Shown here piece by piece: positions 1 to 6,002 of a stretch of DNA of 34,080 nt. The first letter of the stretch is position 1; the number at the start of each line of letters is the position of its first letter. Position numbers and translations under genes: made by a program. Location of the stretch: assembly GCA_002730035.1 (NCBI GenBank), contig PBYU01000016.1, forward strand, positions 1 to 34,080, read 5' to 3'. The notes under the pieces are model-generated. The model was not told the origin of the DNA. It saw nothing but the letters and a program-made list of their open reading frames with translations, and searched no databases. Source of the stretch: Gammaproteobacteria bacterium (lineage in GTDB: Bacteria > Pseudomonadota > Gammaproteobacteria > Pseudomonadales > Pseudohongiellaceae).

Positions 1-231
1 GACAACTTTAATGTCCCTGACCCACGCAACTGGCAGGGTTCGGGAAACCGTTCGATGACCAATATGTTCATCGATCTGGGTATTCGGGTAAAAATGACTG
101 AGGAACAGTTTTTCGATGAAATGGAGGGTCGAGTTGAGCGCCGGAATATTGGACCTAATGATCACGTAATCGGTTGTCCGTTGTGTGGGGCACCGCTGGT
201 GGACCATAGTGTTACATCGGCGGGGGACTAA
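1..231 (+). CDS. C-terminal end of an unrecognised protein (cut by window edge)
   Basis: Only the last 76 codons and a TAA stop are in the window, and the start lies upstream. The tail carries one CxxC pair (CPLC, residues 59-62 of the visible part), which could bind zinc or another metal. I do not recognise the family. The stop is two bases before the ATG of the next gene, so the two are almost certainly co-transcribed, and the exported protein downstream is its best functional partner. The continuous reading frame and the tight spacing are what support it as a real gene. Confidence 0.7.
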   Translation, partial: DNFNVPDPRNWQGSGNRSMTNMFIDLGIRVKMTEEQFFDEMEGRVERRNIGPNDHVIGCPLCGAPLVDHSVTSAGD

Positions 232-233
232 TC

Positions 234-1229
234 ATGACTTTTTTGATGACTAATTTGCGTAAGATCCTGTTGTTGAGCCTCGCTGTGTTCCTGGTGAACA
301 TCGGCTTCGTTCAACTAGCTCAGGCCCAAGCCGCACTCAGCTACTTTAAAGGCCAGCATGTTGAACCGGGCTACGAGGGCTGGAGAAGAAACGATGATGG
401 TTCTGTTACCTTCTATTTCGGTTACCATAACGAGAACTGGGAAGAAGAACTCGATATTCCCATTAGCGACAACAATTTCTTCTCACCGGGTGAGCGGGAC
501 CGTGACCAGCCAACCCACTTCCTGCCACGCCGCAATCGCTTTACCTTTGAAGTGGATATGCCGGTGGGCTGGGATGAAACTCAAGATTTTTCATGGACCT
601 TGATCTCGCCCAATGGGGAGGTCAGGAGAGCCTACGGGAGTATGAACACTGATTACATCATTAACCCGATGATCATTGCTTCGGAAACGGGTTCCCTGGG
701 TGCTGGCATCAGTAGCCCTGAATCCAGGGCCAATGTCGCTCCAGTAGTCTCGGTGTTAGGTGATAGCCGGCGTAATGCGCGTGTTGGCGAGCCTATAACC
801 CTAAGGGCTCACGTAGAGGATGATGGCTTGCCCAGGCCTCGCCGCACTTCCGAAAGACAGATCGCAGCTGATACTGAAGCGGGTGGGGTAGACGAGCTTG
901 ATCAAGCAGCAATAAAGCGCGCGCGCTTGTTGCGAAGACCGGGCCAGGCCACAGTGGGCAAGACCAACGGTTTGTATCTGTCGTGGAGTGTATACCGCGG
1001 TCGTAATGTAGCTACTTTTGATCCACCCCAATCCAAAGTCTGGGAAGATACCCGTGCCTCGGGAAACTCTCCCTGGGGGGTTCATTGGGTACCACCCCCA
1101 ATACCCGAGGATGGTAACTATGAAACCGAGGTGACCTTCGACGAGCCTGGTGAGTATACCCTGTGGGCCAGAGCTGATGATGGTGGTTTGTATCACGACA
1201 CCTACATTACGGTAACAGTCTCACGTTGA
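234..1229 (+). CDS. Exported protein of unknown function with an Ig/PKD-like C-terminal region
   Basis: This is a 331-residue protein with a clear signal peptide: a hydrophobic core at about residues 10-28 and an AQA cleavage motif near 30-33. The mature part has two regions. Residues about 34-150 are rich in aromatic and acidic residues (YFGYHNENWEEELDIP). Residues about 165-331 show the alternating strand pattern of an Ig or PKD domain (RVGEPITLRAHVEDDG, then EPGEYTLWARADDGG near the end). It follows the upstream gene after two bases. The ATG at 234 has a GGGGG run about 8 bases upstream; the ATG at 246 is an alternative start. I cannot give an enzymatic role. The domain type fits binding or surface assembly. 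The gene is certain, the function is not. Confidence 0.85.
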   Translation: MTFLMTNLRKILLLSLAVFLVNIGFVQLAQAQAALSYFKGQHVEPGYEGWRRNDDGSVTFYFGYHNENWEEELDIPISDNNFFSPGERDRDQPTHFLPRRNRFTFEVDMPVGWDETQDFSWTLISPNGEVRRAYGSMNTDYIINPMIIASETGSLGAGISSPESRANVAPVVSVLGDSRRNARVGEPITLRAHVEDDGLPRPRRTSERQIAADTEAGGVDELDQAAIKRARLLRRPGQATVGKTNGLYLSWSVYRGRNVATFDPPQSKVWEDTRASGNSPWGVHWVPPPIPEDGNYETEVTFDEPGEYTLWARADDGGLYHDTYITVTVSR

Positions 1230-1274
1230 TCATCGTGTTGTTTATCGAGAAAGTTATAAGCTAGAAGAAGAATT

Positions 1275-1300
1275 GGAGTAGCAGTTCTGTCTGCTACTCC
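1275..1300 (+). promoter_or_regulatory. 10-bp perfect hairpin in the leader of the molybdoenzyme gene
   Basis: GGAGTAGCAG and CTGCTACTCC form a perfect 10-bp stem with a six-base loop. The hairpin ends 5 bases before the ribosome-binding GAGGTG (1306-1311) of the next gene. There is no T-tract after it, so it is not an ordinary terminator. It could stabilise the downstream mRNA, act as an intercistronic processing site or be an operator. It is visible in the sequence; its role is inferred. Confidence 0.5.
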
Positions 1301-1317
1301 AGTGATGAGGTGTAATA

Positions 1318-2043
1318 ATGACAATATCACGACGCAAGCTACTCTCAGTTTCAGCTACCACACTGGCAGGTTTATCCGTAAGCAAAATAGCACTCGAAGG
1401 CCAGCAAGCAGCAGCACAAGCCCCAGCGCAGCAGGATTGGCCAACAGAACTGGTGGAACAACCCATACGCAGAGATTTTGCGGTACCGCTTCCACTCAAC
1501 CCGGACGGCTCAGCTCCCGAACACCCTGAAAGTGCCGCCGGCCCGATTAGTGATCCCGTGATGTGGCGTACGCAAGGCCGCCAAACGCCAGAAATAGAGT
1601 TCGACTATCGACAAATGCAGATCAAGGTGGACACCAATGGTCTGGCAAACAAGACCGGCACATTACGTTTTTCAGATTTAGAGCAGTTGCCAACTCGGTC
1701 CCATACTTTTCTGCTGCAATGCGGAGCGCCTAATCCTAGTGGTATCGTTAAATGGACCGGCGTCCATTTCAACGACTTTGCCGACATGCTTGGCCTGATT
1801 CCAGAAACCTTTTATTGTCGCGTCGTAGGCTCCGATCGTTTCTATATTGACGAGCCACTGCAAATACTACGACATCCACAGGTCATGTTGGCATGGATGA
1901 TGAATGACGAACCGATTCCGCCGCAACATGGCGCGCCGTTACGGTTGATTATTCCATTTCGCTACGGCAACCGAAGCGTTAAGGCAATTACTGAAATGAC
2001 GTTTGCCTCCTATGGGCTACGAATGCCCCCGCTACCTGCCTGA
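1318..2043 (+). CDS. Tat-exported molybdopterin-binding oxidoreductase (sulfite oxidase / MsrP-like fold)
   Basis: The protein has 241 residues. The N-terminus has a twin-arginine signal (SRRKLL, residues 4-9, then a hydrophobic stretch to an AQA site), fitting export of a folded molybdenum-cofactor protein. The body is the oxidoreductase molybdopterin-binding domain (PF00174): C135 in LLQCGAPNPSG is the expected molybdenum ligand, followed by WTGVHFNDFADMLG and the conserved C-terminal signature NDEPIPPQHGAPLRL with RYGNRSVKAI. It lacks the dimerisation domain of true sulfite oxidases and is shorter than MsrP. The Cys context (QCGAPN instead of the common ECSGN) suggests a divergent subfamily. 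The start is fixed by GAGGTG 6 bases upstream. The substrate is unknown: a sulfite- or sulfoxide-type reaction is family knowledge only. Confidence 0.88.
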   Translation: MTISRRKLLSVSATTLAGLSVSKIALEGQQAAAQAPAQQDWPTELVEQPIRRDFAVPLPLNPDGSAPEHPESAAGPISDPVMWRTQGRQTPEIEFDYRQMQIKVDTNGLANKTGTLRFSDLEQLPTRSHTFLLQCGAPNPSGIVKWTGVHFNDFADMLGLIPETFYCRVVGSDRFYIDEPLQILRHPQVMLAWMMNDEPIPPQHGAPLRLIIPFRYGNRSVKAITEMTFASYGLRMPPLPA

Positions 2044-2077
2044 ATAGACTGTTTGCCAATACTGAATTTCATTGCTT

Positions 2078-2116
2078 AAGAAAATAGGGGAGCGACATAG
2101 TGTCCCCTTCTTTCTT
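2078..2116. terminator. Bidirectional terminator between convergent genes
   Basis: AGGGGA (2086-2091) pairs with TCCCCT (2103-2108). The pairing extends with mismatches into an A-rich left flank and a T-rich right flank (TCTTTCTT). It lies between the stop of the molybdoenzyme (2043) and the stop of the minus-strand Sel1 gene (2164), as expected for a shared terminator. The core GGGG...GTGTCCCC resembles the short palindromic repeats further right, so it may derive from one. Confidence 0.6.
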
Positions 2117-2163
2117 ATATTCAATATCCGATCGAGAACCGGGCAGACTTTTCTTAATAGGAT

Positions 2164-2793
2164 TTATTGAGCGGGCAGGTCCGGCGTGGGTTCGATCTGC
2201 CAGCGCGCAAATTGACGACGCGCGGCGCTGAGTTGAGACGGATCGAGTTCTTCTTCAATTGCTTGTTTCAGAGCGAGTCCTCCTTCATGACCGCTGTTCA
2301 CCGCCTTGGCAGCCCAGGCATGGGCCTGCACAGTATCCCGGGGAATAGGATCACCCTCCAGATGCATCATCGCCAGGGCAAAGGCGGCATTGACATGACC
2401 CCCTCGAGCGGCGCTGACCATCCACGCGAGGCCGCGCATATTACTTTGGGATACGCCGGATCCGTCGAAATAGAGACTGGCCAGATTGAACTGAGCGTCG
2501 ACATGGCCCTGTAGAGCAGCGGCCTGAGTCCATTTGAAGGCCAGCTCGAAATTCTGGTCTACGCCCTGACCAGTGAAATAGAGGATTGCCAGATTGTACT
2601 GGGCCAGGTCCAGCCCTTCTTCGGCGGCGATGGTGAATTCCTGGACAGCAGTAGCGAAGTCACCATCAAAGGCCGCGTTCAAACCTTCCTCGTAGTCAGC
2701 AGTGGCGCGAACGATGAAGAACATCACCACAATAGCCGCAATTATGGGCCCGTAAGACCTCAAACAATAAATGCAGAGCTGCATTTTACTCAT
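2164..2793 (-). CDS. Membrane-anchored or secreted Sel1-repeat (TPR-like) protein
   Basis: This 209-residue protein starts with a hydrophobic segment (about residues 13-30, GPIIAAIVVMFFIV) that acts as signal peptide or anchor. It is followed by about four Sel1-type helical repeats between residues 33 and 185. Telling pieces are AQYNLAILYFTGQGVDQN, AQFNLASLYFDGSGVSQS and AAFALAMMHLEGDPIPRD, each with the A-x-x-L-A-x-(L/M)-(Y/H)-x-x-G pattern about 36 residues apart. Sel1 repeats mediate protein-protein contacts and are common in envelope signalling and stress proteins. The partner is unknown. It is a single gene, convergent with the molybdoenzyme. The ATG at 2793 is in a suitable position. 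Confidence 0.88.
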   Translation of the reverse strand: MSKMQLCIYCLRSYGPIIAAIVVMFFIVRATADYEEGLNAAFDGDFATAVQEFTIAAEEGLDLAQYNLAILYFTGQGVDQNFELAFKWTQAAALQGHVDAQFNLASLYFDGSGVSQSNMRGLAWMVSAARGGHVNAAFALAMMHLEGDPIPRDTVQAHAWAAKAVNSGHEGGLALKQAIEEELDPSQLSAARRQFARWQIEPTPDLPAQ

Positions 2794-2964
2794 AAATACC
2801 AGTACTCAATTTTTCGACAGGCAAGCTTAGTATAGCCTGCCCCGTTTTAATAGCAGCGAAACTTGAGCTAATCGACAACTCCCTAGGAAAATTCATAGAT
2901 TTCGCTATAATACCGCCGTCTCGTGGGACCCTCTGGATTGGATTACACAGAGACAAGAAACTAC

Positions 2965-3041
2965 GCACCCGTAGCTCAGCTGGATAGAGTACCTGGCTAC
3001 GAACTAGGGGGTCAGAGGTTCGAATCCTCTCGGGTGCGCCA
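2965..3041 (+). tRNA. tRNA-Arg (anticodon ACG)
   Basis: A full 77-base cloverleaf can be folded by eye. The acceptor strands GCACCCG (2965-2971) and CGGGTGC (3031-3037) pair perfectly, with discriminator G and encoded CCA at 3039-3041. The D stem is GCTC/GAGT. The anticodon stem CCTGG/CTAGG encloses loop CTACGAA with anticodon ACG at 2999-3001. The T arm is AGAGG-TTCGAAT-CCTCT. ACG (read as ICG) decodes CGU, CGC and CGA. The gene is immediately followed by an integrase element, the usual situation for a tRNA used as an integration target. Confidence 0.97.
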
Positions 3042-3049
3042 TCTTCTAA

Positions 3050-3103
3050 AGCTAACCACTTGAAAGACTTAGGAAACTTCCCAGTCTTTGGAGCAAGTGG
3101 TGA
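3050..3103 (+). repeat. Left arm of a perfect 54-bp inverted repeat, itself a long palindrome
   Basis: Bases 3050-3103 are the exact reverse complement of 4264-4317. Within the arm there are nested inverted pairs: ACCACTTG (3055-3062) with CAAGTGGT (3094-3101), AAAGACT (3063-3069) with AGTCTTT (3083-3089), and GGAA/TTCC around 3072-3081. The only major asymmetry is GGAG (3090-3093). Nested arms around a short spacer resemble a tyrosine-recombinase core site. The arm begins 9 bases after the tRNA CCA end. Confidence 0.93.
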
Positions 3104-4253
3104 CCAAACAGTTGACCAATTTAGGGAGTCGAACTTTTACTTTTAGAAAAGGCGGCGTCTTCTACTACTCTCGCAGAGTTCCTTCATATCTGCGAAATCA
3201 TTATTCAAAACCTCGTATAGTTCAGTCGCTGAGAACCAGATCTCCAGCTATTGCTGAGAAAGCTTCGCTTATTCTCACATCTAGACTGGAAGAATATTGG
3301 CTGAACCTCCGTGTTAAGAAATTTCAACTTCCTGCAGCTCATCTCCTCACGGATGTTGGACATTACTCTCAGTCTGATCTTCCTGATATTAAGACAGCTT
3401 TAGATGAATACCTGAGATTAAAAGGAGAGGGGAAAGACAAGTATTTCTATGCCTTAACCAATCGGAATATTGGCTATCTGATTGAGTATCTCGGCATACG
3501 GCCTTTGGATTTATATAGCACTGCTGATGCAGCAAAGTTGAGAGACTGGTTAAAAGAAAGAAATTTATCTTCGTCCACGATCAAAAGGATATTTAGCACA
3601 ATTAAGTCGGTAATAAATCTTTGTATCAATGAAAATGGATTAGCAATTAAGAATCCGTTTATTGGTATTTATCTGCCTAATTCTGGGGAAACAAAGACTA
3701 GGTATCCAATCAGCTCTAAAAACATTAAAAAACTAGTGGAAGAATGTTATCAAATAGATGATGACTTACGTTGGCTAGTGGCGTTGTTGGTAGACTCAGG
3801 GATGCGATTATCAGAGGGCGTTGGTTTGATAAAAGATGATTTGGTTTTTGATTCAGAAATTCCTTATATAAATTTAACAGCTCATCCACACAGGAGTTTA
3901 AAAACGGCAAATAGTAGAAGAAAATACCTTTGGTAGGAGTGTCTTTGTGGGCAGCTAGAAAAATCAAACAAACTAATTCTCATTTCTGCTTTCCTCGTTA
4001 TACCAATAAAGTTGGTTGTAACAGAAATTCTGCGAGTGCTGCTTTAAACAAATGGATTAAAGTTGTTTGCAAGACGCATGTTGTGATTCATGGACTTAGA
4101 CATTCATTTAGAGATCGTTTAAGAGCGGTGCAAGCGCCAGTTGATGTCATTGATCAATTGGGAGGGTGGTCATATAAGAGTATCGGAGAAACTTACGGAG
4201 ATGGTTATCAGCTGGATGTTCTAAACGACTGGATGCAAAGGATTGAAGGTTGA
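3100..4253 (+). pseudogene. Tyrosine-recombinase integrase (DUF6538-type N-terminus), interrupted by one -1 frameshift
   Basis: The first part reads from about 3100 to a TAG at 3934-3936, and the second in the -1 frame to 4253. A one-base slip back at AAAA (3921-3924) joins them as RRKIPLVGVSLWAA, the expected sequence at that point of the family. The N-terminus (RKGGVFYYSRRVPSYLRNHY) is the DUF6538 DNA-binding type; the core-binding domain spans roughly residues 100-190. Catalytic residues are split: the first Arg in SGMRLSEG and the Lys in SLKTANSRRK precede the shift, while HGLRHSF, the LGGW box and the C-terminal Tyr (ETYGDGY) follow it. GTG at 3100 has GGAG at 3090-3093. TTG 3088 and GTG 3097 are alternatives. 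It is broken unless the ribosome shifts or the base is a sequencing error. Confidence 0.85.
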
Positions 4254-4263
4254 TTAAACTCCT

Positions 4264-4317
4264 TCACCACTTGCTCCAAAGACTGGGAAGTTTCCTAAGT
4301 CTTTCAAGTGGTTAGCT
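4264..4317 (-). repeat. Right arm of the perfect 54-bp inverted repeat
   Basis: This is the exact reverse complement of 3050-3103, including the internal nested palindrome, starting 10 bases after the integrase stop. Each arm could form a large hairpin in DNA or RNA. In the integrase transcript the two ends could also pair with each other over 54 bp. Confidence 0.93.
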
Positions 4318-4362
4318 CAAGATTATGGCACGCCCGGAGACCTTGGTTCAACTCCCCAGTTC
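4318..4362 (-). other. Degenerate, inverted tRNA-Arg 3'-half-like sequence beside the right repeat arm
   Basis: Read on the minus strand, this flank begins GAACTGGGGAG and ends CGGGCGTGCCAT just before the repeat arm. The functional tRNA reads GAACTAGGGGG and CGGGTGCGCCAT at almost the same distances from its own arm (49 against 45 bases). The inverted symmetry therefore seems to continue, diverged, into the tRNA. It cannot fold as a tRNA. The 16-base piece at 4325-4340 recurs in the opposite orientation at 11182-11197. It may be a worn attachment site. Confidence 0.4.
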
Positions 4363-4389
4363 GAAAGGAGCGCAGCTCCGCAGGGGTGA

Positions 4390-4412
4390 ACATTTTGGCT
4401 TAGCCAAAATGT
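4390..4412. other. 10-bp perfect hairpin with a three-base loop
   Basis: ACATTTTGGC and GCCAAAATGT pair perfectly around TTA. The hairpin lies in the 450-base non-coding stretch 4254-4703. No T-tract follows and no gene is adjacent, so it may be a repeat remnant or a structured end of the integrase transcript. A second small hairpin, GGAGC/GCTCC, lies at 4367-4379. Confidence 0.45.
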
Positions 4413-4473
4413 GAATCAATCTCTCCCCCGATTGCTGCACGATGCATAAGAAATGAGAGCTCCCTTTCTTGAA

Positions 4474-4561
4474 AGGACTAGGGGACACTAATAATTTAGT
4501 AACTTAACAGGTTTTGTTATTTGAGAGGGGTTTCTAAAGTTACTAAGTTATTAGTGACCCC
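4474..4561. repeat. Short palindromic (REP/BIME-like) element of the GGGGACAC family
   Basis: The 25-base arm 4481-4505 (GGGGACACTAATAATTTAGT plus ACTT on the next bases) and its partner 4537-4561 are reverse complements with two mismatches, separated by 31 bases. The left edge, 4474-4488 (AGGACTAGGGGACAC), is the exact reverse complement of 5536-5550 at the end of the SGNH hydrolase gene. Elements of this type are often mobilised in trans by REP-associated tyrosine transposases; no such gene is in the window. Confidence 0.7.
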
Positions 4562-4703
4562 AATGTCCAGTAAAGAACGCATGGACTTGAATAGAGATAG
4601 CTTTTATTCTCTCTATTTACGCCCGGGCACAGAAAGATGAAAGGGCGGCTTGATACAGAAAATTGGGGGAGCTATGCCCCTTTTATTAATCCAGGAGAAT
4701 TCC

Positions 4704-5546
4704 ATGGGAAAGACAATCACCTTCATTGCACTGTGCTGCTCACTATTAACCGCTACTGCGACCTTCTCCCAGGATGCGCCCGTTGCAGCAGTGGCGCAGG
4801 GCGCCAAATATGTCGCGCTCGGCAGCTCATTCGCGGCAGGGCCAGGCGTTGCTGCCCAATTGGGGGTCTGTGGGCGCTCAGACCACAACTACTCGAACCT
4901 CGTCGCTGACGCGCTGGGTCTCACGCTCACTGATGTGAGTTGCAACGGTGCGACCACTGCCAATATCGTTGACACTCCACAAAATGGTGCTGCCCCACAG
5001 ATCGACGCCGTCAGCCGTGACACGGCGTTGGTGACGGTCACAATCGGCGGCAATGACATTCGCTTCACTTCATCGACTTTCGCCTGCGCCGGAACAGCGC
5101 AAGACGAGCACTGCACTGCCAACCTCGATAAGGCAATGATCAACGAGGCTGTAAACCAACTTCCCACCGACCTTGGTGCGATGCTCGATGCTATCAAGGC
5201 AAAGGCACCACAAGTCATCATTGTGCTGGTGACCTATCCCCGTGTCTTCCCCTCAGATGCAGCAAGTTGCAGTGAGCTTGAGTTGAGTGCCGACGACACC
5301 GCCTATCTGGCTGCACTCGGTCAGAGACTCGAGGACGCTTTCGTGAGTGCAACATCAAGCCGGCAAAGCCTTATCGCTGATGCCTATGTGCGCGCAGAAG
5401 GTCATGGGCCCTGCGCTACGGCTGATCGTTGGGTCAACGGTGCCAATGTTGCGGACACCGGCATTCGCTTCCACCCTACGGCCAAGGGACATATCGAGAT
5501 GGCGCGACTCGTGCTGGCCGCATTGGAAAGTAAGGGTGTCCCCTAG
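4704..5546 (+). CDS. Secreted SGNH/GDSL-type esterase or lipase
   Basis: The start is the ATG at 4704 with AGGAG at 4693-4697; an upstream in-frame ATG at 4650 lacks such a site. The 280-residue product has a signal peptide (ITFIALCCSLLTATATFSQ). It has the SGNH blocks in order: block I GSSFAAGPG with nucleophile S42 (Ser replaces the usual Asp of GDS), block II CNGATT, block III IGGND with oxyanion Asn, and block V FHPTAKGH with H257. Several cysteines in conserved places (VCGRSDHNY, SCNGA, FACAG, HCTAN) match the disulfide-stabilised secreted lipases typical of Streptomyces and relatives. Expected reaction: hydrolysis of carboxylic esters or lipids outside the cytoplasm. Its base composition is more G+C-rich than the integrase and repeats around it, and 15-bp inverted repeats bracket it, both suggesting transfer. 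Confidence 0.9.
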   Translation: MGKTITFIALCCSLLTATATFSQDAPVAAVAQGAKYVALGSSFAAGPGVAAQLGVCGRSDHNYSNLVADALGLTLTDVSCNGATTANIVDTPQNGAAPQIDAVSRDTALVTVTIGGNDIRFTSSTFACAGTAQDEHCTANLDKAMINEAVNQLPTDLGAMLDAIKAKAPQVIIVLVTYPRVFPSDAASCSELELSADDTAYLAALGQRLEDAFVSATSSRQSLIADAYVRAEGHGPCATADRWVNGANVADTGIRFHPTAKGHIEMARLVLAALESKGVP

Positions 5547-5550
5547 TCCT
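5536..5550 (-). repeat. GTGTCCCCT repeat overlapping the stop codon of the SGNH hydrolase
   Basis: These 15 bases are the exact reverse complement of 4474-4488. The last codons and the TAG stop of the esterase lie inside the repeat, so the gene is framed almost exactly by inverted copies. A chance match of 15 bases at both gene ends is unlikely. Confidence 0.7.
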
Positions 5551-5635
5551 GCCTGATAAAACTGGAGAAACCTACTTCCCCCCCCGGCCCTAACTCTGAT
5601 AGGCTGTGGCCAACCCAATTTTGAGGACGAGTCCA

Positions 5636-5860
5636 ATGGTTTTCCTAACAGTCTTACACTGGCTCAGTGTGTTGTTCTTTGTAGGGATGTTTGCTGCGAT
5701 AGTCTTCGTATTCGAAACTGCTGATTCCTATATCTTGGAATTTTCTTTTGGCCTGGCGGTAATGGGAATTATCCCGTGGATGCTGGTCGTGATAATGAGG
5801 TACGCCACGCTGGGGCAGCTCTTAATTTTTCCGTGGACCAAGCCATCCCCTCAAAAATAA
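5636..5860 (+). CDS. Small two-helix inner-membrane protein, function unknown
   Basis: The 74-residue product consists mainly of two membrane segments, about residues 5-24 (VLHWLSVLFFVGMFAAIVFV) and 36-55 (FGLAVMGIIPWMLVVIMRYA), with a short charged tail ending in PSPQK. The ATG at 5636 has GAGGA about 9 bases upstream. The upstream start in the same frame (5606) has none. Small proteins of this shape occur in many gammaproteobacteria without known function. It is isolated between repeat elements. The hydrophobic pattern and ribosome site support a real gene, but no domain is recognised. Confidence 0.65.
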   Translation: MVFLTVLHWLSVLFFVGMFAAIVFVFETADSYILEFSFGLAVMGIIPWMLVVIMRYATLGQLLIFPWTKPSPQK

Positions 5861-5903
5861 TATTAGCGAATAGCGGTGCGGTTCCGCCCATCCTGATTGG
5901 AGT

Positions 5904-5997
5904 AGGGGACACGCATAAACCAAAAATGGGGGAAGTGGAGGCCGAATCTAATAATACTTAGACTTGCCGTTAATTTACTATTTTATTGGTGTCCCCC
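5904..5997. repeat. Second GGGGACAC / GTGTCCCC repeat pair
   Basis: GGGGACAC at 5905-5912 and GTGTCCCC at 5989-5996 face each other over about 76 bases. The arms continue with only partial complementarity. The element lies between the small membrane protein and the 3' end of copA and is the same family as 4474-4561 and 5536-5550. Confidence 0.6.
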
Positions 5998-6002
5998 AAC
6001 AA

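Larger units (their letters stand above)
3050..4317 (+). mobile_element. Compact integrase element with 54-bp inverted ends next to tRNA-Arg
   Basis: The 1268-bp segment consists of one tyrosine integrase reading frame between perfect 54-bp inverted repeats, with almost no other DNA. It sits directly downstream of tRNA-Arg and is visibly more A+T-rich than the genes around it, both signs of acquired DNA. Ordinary tRNA-integrating islands have direct-repeat att sites and no inverted ends around the integrase, so this layout is unusual. It could be an integrase-only insertion element, an invertible segment, or an integration module whose two recombination sites ended up inverted. No clear target-site duplication is visible outside the arms. 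Confidence 0.6.

Noticed and set aside
3913..3930. Canonical slippery heptamer proving programmed frameshifting in the integrase
   Set aside because: The sequence in frame is A AGA AAA, which does not fit the X XXY YYZ rule; only the four-A run would slip, so a mutation or sequencing error is as likely.
4318..4365. A second complete tRNA beside the integrase
   Set aside because: Only a 3'-half-like, degenerate sequence is present on the minus strand; the T arm and the other stems do not pair.
4481..4561. CRISPR-like repeat-spacer unit
   Set aside because: There are only two inverted arms and no regular direct repeats; no cas genes are present in the window.
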